Shown one piece after another: positions 43,476-52,887 of a stretch of DNA of 64,000 nt. Location of the stretch: contig NZ_CP051682.1 of assembly GCF_012849215.1 (NCBI RefSeq), positions 4,832,010 through 4,896,009 of the forward strand, written 5' to 3'. The translations under genes and the position numbers were made by a program. The notes beneath the pieces are model-generated. The model did no database searches and was not told where the DNA came from. It worked only from the letters and a program-made list of their open reading frames with translations. Each line of letters begins with the position of its first letter. Positions within the stretch are counted from its first letter, which is position 1. This DNA comes from Mucilaginibacter robiniae (GTDB lineage: Bacteria; Bacteroidota; Bacteroidia; Sphingobacteriales; Sphingobacteriaceae).

Positions 43476-45500
43476 TTACTTCCCGAATAGTTTATCAAAA
43501 AATGGAATGTGTCTGTTACGAGCATATTCTATAAGCTTGGCAAACGTCATAACTTCGATGTGTAAATTCTTATTAGGTTCTATTTTATAGAAAGTTCCAA
43601 ATGGAGTTTTATTCCAGCCCTTATCGGTATTAAATTGCTCTAACAGCGGCGGCATCACGTCAAGAATAATAAACCCGAATTTTGGAGTTTCTTTTTTCAC
43701 AACCACATGCTTGCCTTTGTAATTTTTCTTGTCTACAGAATACAGGAAATCGTCGAAGTACGGCTCAATAAGTTCGGAAAACTCCCAACGGTAATCGTTT
43801 TTCTTTTTTTGATGGGCAACATCTCCGGGACGTTTAAACTCGAATATAACCATCGAGTTGACCTCACCATTGCTTTTATCACCGAAACTAATCGGGTTAT
43901 CAAACATGATCGGCTTTTCGTTTAGACAAATTACATCTGGCTCTTTACTGCTTTTCTTTTGACTTAATGAGGTTATTGATTTGTCTGAAGCAATGAATTT
44001 ATAAGTGACAAATCTTTCGTCCAATAGCCACAAATTATGAGATTCATAACTGATCTCGTCATTTGTAAAACCTATCGGGAAAATAATATTGTGAATATCC
44101 TCTTCAAGCCGGTATTTACCATTGTTGTCTGCTTCAAGGAATTTATCAAATAACTCTATGATCGCCCTACGTCGAATCATATAATCAGCTAAACTATCAA
44201 TATCATAGGCAGTCTTTTCCTGAATATCTTGTTTAATTTTCTGAATTGCATCTTCGTTCACTTGTTTATTCTCGATGAAATCTTGAAGCTTCTTATCTAT
44301 ATTCCTCCTTGCGTTAAAAGAGATTTTATGCAGATATTCTTCAATTTTATCCTCAGAAGAATTTGGAGGTATGGTTTTCAATAATTCAGGCTTATATCTC
44401 AAACTATTGTATCTCAATGCCTTTGAGCTGATATAGGTTTGAACTTCAGCTATACTTCTTTGTGATGATTCCTTTACGTGGCTCTCATATTCATCTTCTA
44501 ACACAGTTAATAAATCAGCTTCGATTTCTTCAAACGAAATTTCAGACCCACCAAACAAACCGTCCTGCTTTTCAGGGGAAATTGAGAAACCATTACGGGT
44601 TTGGTAGTTTTTCTTGTTAAGGTAATCGGACACAACATAAACGTCCAAAAAGTACAGCTGGCCGTTTTGGTTTATGGGGTAGCTAAATAGCCCATTAATA
44701 TTACCTATACTTTTGGATTGCACCACTCTAGAATTCGCACAATAATAGATGTAGTGATTCTTCCTGTTATTCTCTTTGGGAACTTTAGTTATGTATGCTT
44801 TGAACGTATGATTACCGACCTTAAATTCACGTTCATTCTCTTTTGAAACTTTAGAGAATAGATCATTAATTACTTCGGCAGTATTATCTTCAATATCAAG
44901 TATTGTTATTTTCGGTAACTCATTGCTTAGATAGTATATCAAACAATGTTGCATTAATTTCCGGGATATTTCTTCAATAGTTATTGCTGTCCGATCTTTA
45001 ATTATAGGATTAAAACAGTCTAACAATTCTATAGTGGTGGTAGCTTTTTTAGATGATGATATTTCCGGGAGGCTTATGGGCGTGATTTCATTTTCTGAAT
45101 CGCAGCTAAACTCCCTGAACATCCATTGTTCATCTTGAAAATAATTGCTTTTTATGTGGATGGATTTAAAAGCAGCAAGAACGGTGAAGCGCCCAACACC
45201 TTTACAGCCGTATTTTTTGTTTATTTTTGTAAACGGTGTTTCAAAAGATTCAAAATTGTCAGTGTTAAATCCCGTGCCATTATCTGTGATGATAATGGAA
45301 TTGATAGTTTTGATATTATTGCCAAACAACAATTGTTGCGGATAATCTCCCCGAATTATTTTTATTTGAATTTCTTTATCAGTCTGATGGGATTGTATTA
45401 AACTGATTATCGAATTAACTACACACTCAAATAATGGCAAAAATGCGTCGTTGGGTGTCAAATCAACAGTTTCGACGATATTTTTAACAGGCACTATCAT
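43476..45500 (-). CDS. GHKL (Hsp90-like) ATPase with C-terminal PD-(D/E)xK-like motif
   Basis: From the ATG at 45500 (MIVPVKNIVETVDLTPNDAF) the protein has 674 residues; a GTG at 45533 would add 11. The N-terminal ATPase has an N box (FECVVNSI, E25/N29), the ATP-lid aspartate in DNGTGF (D73) and a glycine loop GCKGVGRFT (98-106). The middle is helical with many charged residues. Near the C-terminus, D522 (PDVICL) and MVIFEFKRPG (E554/K556) form a D...ExK pattern like PD-(D/E)xK nucleases. No membrane segment is present. It stands at the left edge of the accessory region, with no partner gene in an operon. Such a combination suggests ATP-gated DNA cleavage, possibly anti-phage; that is inference. 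Confidence 0.75.
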   Translation of the reverse strand: MIVPVKNIVETVDLTPNDAFLPLFECVVNSIISLIQSHQTDKEIQIKIIRGDYPQQLLFGNNIKTINSIIITDNGTGFNTDNFESFETPFTKINKKYGCKGVGRFTVLAAFKSIHIKSNYFQDEQWMFREFSCDSENEITPISLPEISSSKKATTTIELLDCFNPIIKDRTAITIEEISRKLMQHCLIYYLSNELPKITILDIEDNTAEVINDLFSKVSKENEREFKVGNHTFKAYITKVPKENNRKNHYIYYCANSRVVQSKSIGNINGLFSYPINQNGQLYFLDVYVVSDYLNKKNYQTRNGFSISPEKQDGLFGGSEISFEEIEADLLTVLEDEYESHVKESSQRSIAEVQTYISSKALRYNSLRYKPELLKTIPPNSSEDKIEEYLHKISFNARRNIDKKLQDFIENKQVNEDAIQKIKQDIQEKTAYDIDSLADYMIRRRAIIELFDKFLEADNNGKYRLEEDIHNIIFPIGFTNDEISYESHNLWLLDERFVTYKFIASDKSITSLSQKKSSKEPDVICLNEKPIMFDNPISFGDKSNGEVNSMVIFEFKRPGDVAHQKKKNDYRWEFSELIEPYFDDFLYSVDKKNYKGKHVVVKKETPKFGFIILDVMPPLLEQFNTDKGWNKTPFGTFYKIEPNKNLHIEVMTFAKLIEYARNRHIPFFDKLFGK

Positions 45501-45630
45501 ATTTTTTGATTTATTCGATAAGCTATAATACACAACCGTAACACTGGTTAAATATATAAAACCTCACTGACATCATTTTAGCTTACTTAACATAGTCATT
45601 TTGCGTTGGAAGCAAATTATCAAAAGTCTA

Positions 45631-45741
45631 ATGACTTAAACCACCTATCTCCCCTATACTTTCATATACCGGCGTGTAACCCTCCAATTGCAAGATGCCT
45701 TTTTGCAGCTAGTTGATGACATCTTTTTTAGTATCGGGCAT
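45631..45741 (-). pseudogene. Possible ImuA-like N-terminal remnant
   Basis: A minus-strand frame from 45741 starts MPDTKKDVIN, hits a TAG, and continues LQKGILQLEGYTPV. This resembles the start of Bacteroidetes ImuA/RecA-like SOS proteins (KK-I--LQ--IL-LQG). Only about 37 codons are recognisable. Identification is tentative. Confidence 0.3.
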
Positions 45742-46142
45742 GTTCTGTTCAGTTTCGGATTTCAAAGCTATGCTAAAAATATTGGCATTTTACAGACATG
45801 CTTAAAAATATATTTTGCTTTTTTGGTGATAACGAATAATGCTTTTTTAGTGAAGTAGGCCAGGGCCTGGATTAAGCGCAGGAATGGCCCTGATGTGGTG
45901 GTGCGTGATGCTGAATTCTTAAAGTGAGGATGCTGCGCTTTGTTATGATTTGTTTACGGCTTATGAGGAAAGGCCGGATTATATTGGCGCATTTTGTTTG
46001 ATGCGAAGCGTTATTAGATATATGATGGTACCGTCTGCAAAGTTGGCTTACCTTTCAGGTTAGAAAGATTTGGGAAATTGCTACTTCACATTATTTGTAT
46101 TGTTTTCTGTATGTTTATAGCATAATCCTAAATGATCACTGA
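45742..46142. other. Decayed coding-like sequence, unassigned
   Basis: About 400 bases precede the membrane-protein gene. A plus-strand stretch around 45930-46060 reads like coding sequence (CYDLFTAYEERPDYIGAF) but lacks a start and is preceded by stops. It looks like a gene relic. The promoter of the next gene is expected in the last 60 bases. Confidence 0.35.
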
Positions 46143-48035
46143 ATGAAAAGTGAGGAAAACACTGAACCAAATGAACCTCTAAAAAATAAAATCATTAAGG
46201 GATTAATTTGGTTGCCATTATTGGTTTGGCGTTTTTTTATAAGACAATTCTACCGCATGCAATTTCGATTGAATCACCAATGGCGGGTTAAGGAATTTAT
46301 TTTTCTAAATTATTGGGTGCTTTTAAGTTTAGCTTTTGTTGTTACTATTCTTAATACTACCCTAAATAAATCCGGTTACTATTTTGCAATTCCCAGCTTA
46401 GCAACAGAGTTATATATTTCTGAGAATACCCTACGAACGGTCAGCATCTTTGTTGGTATCGTATTTTCCTTTATCGTACTCTCGTTCAATGTGTTCTATA
46501 AATACTTTGGGCGGTTCGCATTTGTGCAGTTTTTTACTAGCAAGTACATCAAGTTCATTTTCACCCTTTTTATCGGGGATATGATGTTACTGATTTATAC
46601 CTGCGGTTATTTAAAAGAAGGTGCTGCGAGGGATGCCTATGGTGATAGTTTATTTATTTTTTCCATTATAGTTTCGGTAGTTCTGGTTTTATCAATCATA
46701 CCTACGTTGATTTTATTGTTGCGTTCTTCTCAAAACCGTGACAATATCCGGCAATTGATCAGCCAGTTTAACGGGGATTGGTCTATCAGTTATCACGTCA
46801 ATATCTTATGGAAAGACGGTAATGAGAACGCACACCTGCAACGCGACCCCATTACGTTGTTGATAGAAATCGGTACCGCGGCGATAAAAGATTTTGACCG
46901 CACAACTATCGTATCCATAAAGAAAGGTTGCCTAGATCATTTGAAAAAAATGCATGCTGATTACCCGGTCCAACAGGAAATTCATCCTGACAAGTTTTAC
47001 CATAAACTCAACGAGCTTACCCGGAATCTATTCCCAGTTGCTATTAAAGAGCGAAACGAAAATGCGGCTCTGATGATCATTCATTTTCAGCTTGAATTAG
47101 AAGAATTTTACATACGGAATTTTAAAGATTTTAATCCGACTCAACAGTCCGACCATCATTACGATGGTATTCTCTTCATGGTAGTTATGAAAGAATTCTT
47201 TTTAAAAGCGCTACAATTTAATGAAGACGGAGTAAGCGAAACCATTATCAGTACTTTGCGTAAATGGTGGACGTTAGTAATCGACGTTTATTTTCCAGCG
47301 GTCAAATACGACTATCCTAAAGGTGAGCGTTTTCCGACCGACAAGAACAGTTTTTTTGTTGGTTCCACTTATTATGAACTCAACAACATCTTTGAACTGG
47401 TATTTACTTATAAAAAGCTTTTTTTATATAAGGAAATAGCACTGTTTTTTGGAGTTCTTAACGCTGAAATAGTCAGTTCAAAAAATACCCGAAATACGGT
47501 GGTGCACCTCCTTCAAAGAAATGGTTCTTACTTGGTTTCGCTTTTTCAAAAGTTTATCACTTTAACAGATAGCGAGATAACATCAAGCGTTTACCCGTTT
47601 GGGCACGGGACGACACAGGAGTTGATTTATATTAAAAGCCAAGTACCCTTGCAATATGAGTTGGACGTTTTCGAGTATTTATTTAGAAATGGTAAGCTTA
47701 ATGCTTATGTAATTAATATCGTCAAAGCAATCGCTTATCATACGATGGCCCGTTTTACAGAGGATGCTGGTAATAAAAAAGCGTTGTTATCAATCATAGC
47801 TAAGTTCGATCACCTGCAAGCTTACGTTAAAGACGATGCCAGTGATACTCAAAAGGAAACCTATTTGCTCTTAGAACGATATCTAGGCTATATCCAAGAA
47901 TGGATGCCGGAGTATAAAATTAAGGATGAGGATGTGTTACAAGCTGTGTCGACCGCTTTAAGTCATTTTGGATTTAAGGAGAAATTCACAAAAGACTTAG
48001 ATAAAAAAGGCTACATCATTAAAGATGTTAGATAA
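46143..48035 (+). CDS. Unknown membrane protein with large cytoplasmic domain (630 aa)
   Basis: The product has four predicted membrane helices (about 54-72, 98-118, 136-155, 170-193). A soluble helical domain of about 430 residues follows, probably cytoplasmic. No catalytic motif is recognised. The soluble part contains many aromatic and acidic residues but no P-loop or nuclease motif. It lies alone in the accessory region, and its 3' end overlaps the end of a decayed dehydrogenase by eight bases. Its length and intact frame next to several pseudogenes suggest it is still under selection. Confidence 0.75.
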   Translation: MKSEENTEPNEPLKNKIIKGLIWLPLLVWRFFIRQFYRMQFRLNHQWRVKEFIFLNYWVLLSLAFVVTILNTTLNKSGYYFAIPSLATELYISENTLRTVSIFVGIVFSFIVLSFNVFYKYFGRFAFVQFFTSKYIKFIFTLFIGDMMLLIYTCGYLKEGAARDAYGDSLFIFSIIVSVVLVLSIIPTLILLLRSSQNRDNIRQLISQFNGDWSISYHVNILWKDGNENAHLQRDPITLLIEIGTAAIKDFDRTTIVSIKKGCLDHLKKMHADYPVQQEIHPDKFYHKLNELTRNLFPVAIKERNENAALMIIHFQLELEEFYIRNFKDFNPTQQSDHHYDGILFMVVMKEFFLKALQFNEDGVSETIISTLRKWWTLVIDVYFPAVKYDYPKGERFPTDKNSFFVGSTYYELNNIFELVFTYKKLFLYKEIALFFGVLNAEIVSSKNTRNTVVHLLQRNGSYLVSLFQKFITLTDSEITSSVYPFGHGTTQELIYIKSQVPLQYELDVFEYLFRNGKLNAYVINIVKAIAYHTMARFTEDAGNKKALLSIIAKFDHLQAYVKDDASDTQKETYLLLERYLGYIQEWMPEYKIKDEDVLQAVSTALSHFGFKEKFTKDLDKKGYIIKDVR

Positions 48036-48642
48036 AGTCATTTCCATAAATCAAAGTCAATCTTTCACGCAACAGTTCCTCAATTACCTTGACCGTATCA
48101 CCATAAAACACTCGGTAAATATCTTCCGTAACGTAGCCTACGTGTGGTGTGGCCAATATAGTATCCAGCTTTCGCAGAGGGTAATCGGCTGGTAGCGGTT
48201 CGGTATCATAAACGTCTAATGCTACGCCAGCGATTTTCTTGTTCTTAAGGTTTCGATTAATGCGGTTTCATTAACGAGCGGGCCAAGTGAGGTATTGATA
48301 AGATAGGCGGATGATTTCACGAGTGCCAGTTCGGCTTGACCGATGGTGTTGCGGGAGCCGTCACTCAATACGAGGTGCAGTGTTACGAAGTCCGACCATT
48401 TTAGGAGCTTTTTTTAATTACGAGTACAGCGCCGTGTTCGGCGGCTTTTTCGGTGGCTAGGTATTCACTCCAAGCGATCACTTTCATGTCGAATGCTTTG
48501 GCATAGGGGGCTAACTTTTGGCCTACCCGGCCTAAGCCATGATGCCGACGGTTTTGCCTTTGAGGTCGGTGGCCACGGTGGTTTGCCAGCACCCGGTTTT
48601 AAAGTTATGGCTTTCGGTGGTAATATGTGTGAAATTAGGCAT
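48028..48642 (-). pseudogene. 2-hydroxyacid dehydrogenase, frameshifted and N-terminally truncated
   Basis: The minus strand encodes the C-terminal two thirds of a D-isomer-specific 2-hydroxyacid dehydrogenase in several frames. Recognisable parts are DLKGKTVGIM/GRVGQKLAPYAKAF (NAD-binding), WSDFVTLHLVLSDGSRNTIG, YLINTSLGPLVNETAL, and VALDVYDTEPLP with ATPHVGYVT. Apparent single-base deletions occur near 48540, 48405 and 48250. The N-terminal substrate-binding part is missing. The reading continues to a TAA at 48028. Confidence 0.85.
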
Positions 48643-48675
48643 CTTTGTTTCTTTATTCATCCTGTTTCACTATTG

Positions 48676-49368
48676 ATGGAAATACCTGGTTTTGTAGTTA
48701 AAGTCGAAAATGGGCTTGATGTTAAAGCTTTCCTTGAAAAGAATTTCCCCGGCTTTAACCCTACCGAGGTGTCAGCCCAGGCCGATGCGCTATTAGGGCC
48801 GATGGCTATTACAGCGATTACACGCAAATGGACGCTTACTGACCCGCCACCACACATTAATTTTTACTTTGGCTCAAAGGATGCTTTCGTTGAAAAAACA
48901 GGCGTTTGTCTTTCCCGTACTTTCCGTTGCACGGAACAGGGGGTTGTTGTTCACCATGATTATTTCACCATACCGGAACAGCACCGGCATCAGGGTACGG
49001 GAATAAAAATATTGAAGTCTTGGTTCGACCTTTATGTGGCGATGAATATACGGAAGATCTTGGTTCATGCGACGCTGGAAGACGGCGGCTATGTATGGGC
49101 AAGGGTTGGTTTTAAGGCAACCCGGCGTGACGAGGTGGATAAGATATTGGCGCGGGCGAAGCGTGAGCTTACAACTGAACGATTCTCGGTGATTCAGGGT
49201 TACTATGATGACCATTACAACAATTTTGTGGATCAGCCGTTTCCCTTAGAGTATTGGGCAAGGATAAGCTATATGAAGTCGGTATTGAAGGCAAGTTCAT
49301 GGCATGGACAGATCGACTTGACAAATGAATCGGAAATGACTAACTTTAACAAATATGTCTCTCAATAA
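48676..49368 (+). CDS. GNAT-like acetyltransferase-fold protein
   Basis: From the ATG at 48676 the product is 230 residues (MEIPGFVVKVEN). Residues about 90-150 fit a GNAT core: VVVHHDYFTIPEQHRHQGTG contains a Q/RxxGxG-like acetyl-CoA loop (R104-G109), followed by an alpha helix (IKILKSWFDLYVAM) and strand KILVHAT. The N-terminal 90 residues have no recognised domain. Longer upstream frames read through the dehydrogenase relic and are unlikely. It overlaps the next gene by 14 bases, indicating a coupled pair. Substrate unknown. Confidence 0.6.
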   Translation: MEIPGFVVKVENGLDVKAFLEKNFPGFNPTEVSAQADALLGPMAITAITRKWTLTDPPPHINFYFGSKDAFVEKTGVCLSRTFRCTEQGVVVHHDYFTIPEQHRHQGTGIKILKSWFDLYVAMNIRKILVHATLEDGGYVWARVGFKATRRDEVDKILARAKRELTTERFSVIQGYYDDHYNNFVDQPFPLEYWARISYMKSVLKASSWHGQIDLTNESEMTNFNKYVSQ

Positions 49369-49780
49369 ATATCGTCTTACGGAAAGTGCTTATATCGGTG
49401 AGGAACTGTTCGCTGACGCTGATTATGAGCTGGAACGGCAGTGCGCCAGCGTGCGCCATGCGGAGGAGCGCGGGCTGATGAGCCGGGAGCAGGCGTTAGA
49501 TGCATTTGAAGTTACCCCAGAACAATACACCGCTTTCTTAGCACATAATACCTCTCATATCCTGTGGCCAGCGGCTGATACGAAAGTTTGGAGCTGGACG
49601 GAGAGCGTGATTACACTGCGGGTCATGAACATTAATCTGATACAGTTCGCTAATCATCAGACGCAGACCCAGGGAAAGCACCTGAAATATTTAAAGACCC
49701 TGAATGCAGCTTTGCGCGCCATGAAAAAGCTGACCGAAGAAGTTGAGGTTCAATCCCAAACTTCTGATAGCGATCACTAA
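49355..49780 (+). CDS. Hypothetical protein coupled to the GNAT-like gene
   Basis: The 141-residue soluble protein has a helix-rich middle, RHAEERGLMSREQALDAFEV, resembling a helix-turn-helix-like sequence followed by TPEQYTAFLAHN. No family is recognised. It overlaps the preceding gene by 14 bases, so both proteins are probably made together. Confidence 0.6.
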   Translation: MSLNKYRLTESAYIGEELFADADYELERQCASVRHAEERGLMSREQALDAFEVTPEQYTAFLAHNTSHILWPAADTKVWSWTESVITLRVMNINLIQFANHQTQTQGKHLKYLKTLNAALRAMKKLTEEVEVQSQTSDSDH

Positions 49781-49803
49781 CGGGTCATCGTTTTACTTTT
49801 TCC

Positions 49804-50766
49804 TTACAGTATGCTATTGCCACTGGCGATCTGATCGCTCTTTTGCTGCAAATAAGACTGCTCAATTTGCTCTTTTGTTAATTTTTGGTGTTCGAGTACG
49901 AAAATGGCGTGTTGCATAACATTGTCCATTTCACTTAAAGCGATCAGGTCAAGTAATTTTTCATCGTTTATTAAAGTGAGAACATCCTGATGAGAATGCT
50001 GGCCCAGCATGGTGATTAAGGTGACAAATTTTTCAATAGGCTTTTCGGCTGAATTAATTAATTCCGCAATCGTTTCACGATAATTCAAAAAACCGGTCTT
50101 ACTGTAATACATGTAGGCCATAGCTTTTAATACCGGATCTTTAAGCATAACCTGGTTTTTAAAAATCAGGTCGGCATATTCATTTTTAGTTGTCCCCAGG
50201 ATGAACCCGAGGTTTGTTCTCACGGCGGGCAGATCACTACCTTTTACAAGAAGGGAATAAATTTTAAAGCGTTGCTGATCGGATAAGCCTTCGGGGTGAG
50301 TTATAGATAAATAAGCGATGGCCTGGTTTTTCTTTTCCAGATTACCATGTTCCATATCGTCCAAGGCCTGATTGATCGTTTTGTTACGGGTTTCTTTAAG
50401 ATAGGCCGATAACCTGGAATCGATATTAGATTCCAGTTCTTTGAGTGCGCGTTGTGATGGCTTGATACCAAACTGATACATAATAATCGGTAACGCGAGC
50501 GCCACGACAGCGATAAAGATGCCGAGGATAGTCAATATTTGCCCAAAACTGCCAATGACAGAATTTAGATAATTAATCGTTTGCGTAGCATCCTGTAATT
50601 TTTGATTGAGCTGGATCTCTTTTTTTTCAATTTCCAGGTTAAGGCTATCAGTTTGTTTGATGCTTACCACTGCTGAATTTGCCGCGGATTTATCTTTTTG
50701 AATTGTTTGTGCTTGTGATAAAGTGAAAAAACACAGTCCTGCAAGGAAAATTAAGATAGGTTTCAT
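49804..50766 (-). CDS. Membrane-anchored hypothetical protein with helical repeat-like C-terminus
   Basis: The 320-residue protein has a signal peptide (MKPILIFLAGLCFFTLSQAQ), a coiled segment (about 40-70), one membrane helix (about 75-97) and an alpha-helical domain (about 110-320) with HEAT-like helix pairs. No enzyme motif is recognised. It is divergent from the FecR remnant and convergent with the GNAT pair. Confidence 0.65.
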   Translation of the reverse strand: MKPILIFLAGLCFFTLSQAQTIQKDKSAANSAVVSIKQTDSLNLEIEKKEIQLNQKLQDATQTINYLNSVIGSFGQILTILGIFIAVVALALPIIMYQFGIKPSQRALKELESNIDSRLSAYLKETRNKTINQALDDMEHGNLEKKNQAIAYLSITHPEGLSDQQRFKIYSLLVKGSDLPAVRTNLGFILGTTKNEYADLIFKNQVMLKDPVLKAMAYMYYSKTGFLNYRETIAELINSAEKPIEKFVTLITMLGQHSHQDVLTLINDEKLLDLIALSEMDNVMQHAIFVLEHQKLTKEQIEQSYLQQKSDQIASGNSIL

Positions 50767-50887
50767 TGCACCTAAGTTAATGTTTTCAGGTAAAGCACGA
50801 TAAAATGTGTACGCATTAACAAATAATTAAATTTGTTTTAATTCTGAATACCCCGCTCCATATCTACAGTTTGTTTTACTATTATAT

Positions 50888-51157
50888 ATGGAAGAAAAAG
50901 ACATCACGATTCTTTTAAATAAGTATAAAGCCGGCACCGCCAGTGTAGAAGAAATCGCTTTAATAGAAACCTGGTACCTGGATTTTACGGAACAAGGCTC
51001 AGAATTAATGGGTGAAGCCGAACGTCTGCATACGTTTGACAAGGTTTGAGCGAACCTAGAACAAGAGCAGGGTGTGAAACAGCATAAACGCCTTTGGCCG
51101 CGTAATTCGTTAGCCGCTTCAGTTTTATTAGTGCTTTCTTTTGGCGCTTATTTTTAA
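50888..51157 (+). pseudogene. FecR-family anti-sigma factor remnant
   Basis: From the ATG at 50888 the frame encodes the N-terminal cytoplasmic domain of a Bacteroidetes FecR-type protein (LLNKYKAGTASVEEIALIETWY). An in-frame TGA at 51047 replaces what is usually a Trp codon. After it the frame continues through a membrane helix (LAASVLLVLSFGAYF) to a TAA at 51155. The periplasmic domain and the partner sigma factor/TonB receptor genes are absent. Confidence 0.75.
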
Positions 51158-52050
51158 CACGCAGATCAGTTCCAGCGCAACAACTAGTGGAGGTGCAGCC
51201 TTTGGATGTTATCCTTATATATTGGCCGTTAAGTAATGAATTTAATTGCCATTCCAATGAGGAAAATTAAGATGATTAAATCTTAAATCCTGTGCAATAA
51301 AGTAATCGCCGGAATTTTGTAGTATTTAACCGGCAGTGCTACTAATTTAAATTACATAGTTTACGCTTAGCATTCCGGTATCTTAATGCTTAAACAACTT
51401 CGGCAGCTTCCAGGCAGGTTCTGTAAAGGGCAGCGAAGGCAGCGTAGCGAACAGAGCTGTTTATATACCCTTTACAGGTTCTGAATGGAACTGACCTTTG
51501 TGGCTGCGATAAGATGAAAAATTACGAGAATGTGGTTTAAGAAGTCTTAAATGCAAAAGTGCCGCTGAAAAACAAATCATTGCAACCTTTTTTATTGAAT
51601 CACTGAGGTCTTGATGCGGTACCTACCCTTGCATAAGCGGTACATTAGCTTTTTTTGCGTCCCAAATAGCAGGTGTGCTACGAACACAGTGAGTTTCACT
51701 CCTATAGTACTTAAAAACAAAGTTGGCCGCGTAGCGAACTATAGCGCGTTAGCGCGTGACGAAATGGAGAGGCCTGCCTTGCTGATTGGTGTCTTTCATT
51801 TGTAGGCATATTTATAGCAGAGGCAAAACACTGGGTGTATCAAAAAGTGTGGTGCAAAATGAGTACCAAGTCATATAGTACTTTTTTAGGCGACTTCCAG
51901 GAAAAATGCAATTAGTTAACACGCTTAAGAAAAGCTGTTGACTATCGTCTATGATCATGATTATATATCAGCTGTTTATAATTTGTAACAATATTCCCGC
52001 AAAACAATAATCTTAAAACTAAGATGTTAGTTTTAAATAAATTATTTGTT
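51158..52050. other. Gene-poor stretch with repeats and relics
   Basis: About 890 bases without an intact gene. CTGTAAAGGG (51421-51430) is complementary to 51468-51477, and GCGTAGCGAAC occurs at 51442-51452 and again at 51729-51739. Short open frames here are not coding-like. It appears to be decayed mobile or FecR-linked sequence. The last ~100 bases should contain the promoter of the next gene. Confidence 0.4.
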
Positions 52051-52710
52051 ATGAAATCCCTACTCATCACTTTATTGTGCTTTACCGGCCTCATTGCACA
52101 GGCACAAAACCCCTTTAATTCCACTTTAAAAAAGCAACTGGATAGCGTGATGATTCTAGACCAAAAGTACCGCGATACTTTAACCTGGTTAATGACTCCT
52201 GATAAGGTCACTGCCATAACAAAAAGTTTAGGAATAAGCAGCAGTCAGGCTATTAATTATTACAGTAAGCTGCAAAAAAATATCGATTCTGCTAACACCG
52301 TTTTTGTTGAAGCTATATTTAATCGTTACGGCTATCCAGGTAAAAGCCTAGTCGGAGATAGTACCAGTGAGGCAGCTTGGTATGTTATACAGCATAGTAA
52401 AAAGATTGATAATTATATCCCAGTAATTAAAAAAGCTGCTGAGGCACATGAATTGACTTTCCGTCTATACGCCATGCTGCTTGACCGCTACCTGATGAAT
52501 AACAACCAAGAGCAGGTATACGGTAGCCAAATGAGTATGCGTACTTTGAAAGCTACACAAAAGAACGAGTGGATAGTATGGCCAATAAAAGACCCAAAAC
52601 GAGTAAATGCACTCCGCAAAAAAGCAGGTTTTAAAGATACCGTAGAAGACAATGCAGCAAACCTTGATGTAAAATATAAAGTAATAAGGCTGGATGAAAT
52701 TGTGATGTAA
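52051..52710 (+). CDS. Secreted hypothetical protein (219 aa)
   Basis: From the ATG at 52051 the product has a signal peptide (MKSLLITLLCFTGLIAQAQ). A helical domain follows, with DSVMILDQKYRDTLTW (about 32-47) and a later YGSQMSMRTLKATQKNEW segment. This resembles the DUF6624-type family of small Bacteroidetes exported proteins; the assignment is tentative. The upstream ATG at 52024 would place nine residues before the signal and is unlikely. It is convergent with the HEPN gene, with a hairpin between. Confidence 0.7.
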   Translation: MKSLLITLLCFTGLIAQAQNPFNSTLKKQLDSVMILDQKYRDTLTWLMTPDKVTAITKSLGISSSQAINYYSKLQKNIDSANTVFVEAIFNRYGYPGKSLVGDSTSEAAWYVIQHSKKIDNYIPVIKKAAEAHELTFRLYAMLLDRYLMNNNQEQVYGSQMSMRTLKATQKNEWIVWPIKDPKRVNALRKKAGFKDTVEDNAANLDVKYKVIRLDEIVM

Positions 52711-52816
52711 AAATACGTTGTAGTAACGCAATCATATAGGCAAACTTCCTGCGGGTTCGGGCTGAAACTGTGTACAATAAATAATTTCCGCAATTGCTGG
52801 CAATAAAGAAGAAAAT

Positions 52817-52864
52817 CAGTTAGGCAAATGCAGCGTAAGAAATAATGCTGCCTTTGCCTAACTG
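52817..52864. terminator. Bidirectional terminator-like hairpin
   Basis: CAGTTAGGCAAATGCAGC (52817-52834) pairs with 52847-52864 with one mismatch and a 12-base loop, between convergent genes ending at 52710 and 52888. Confidence 0.6.
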
Positions 52865-52887
52865 TCGTAAATGCCGGTAATCGTTGT

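Noticed and set aside
48401..48592. 63-codon minus-strand frame with GRVGQKLAPYAKAF
   Set aside because: It is not a separate gene but one frame of the frameshifted 2-hydroxyacid dehydrogenase.
48493..48675. Upstream extension of the GNAT-like gene
   Set aside because: The extra residues are translated antisense to the dehydrogenase relic; the ATG at 48676 is the sensible start.
51611..51805. 64-codon frame in the gene-poor stretch
   Set aside because: No family features and repeat-derived sequence; treated as noise.
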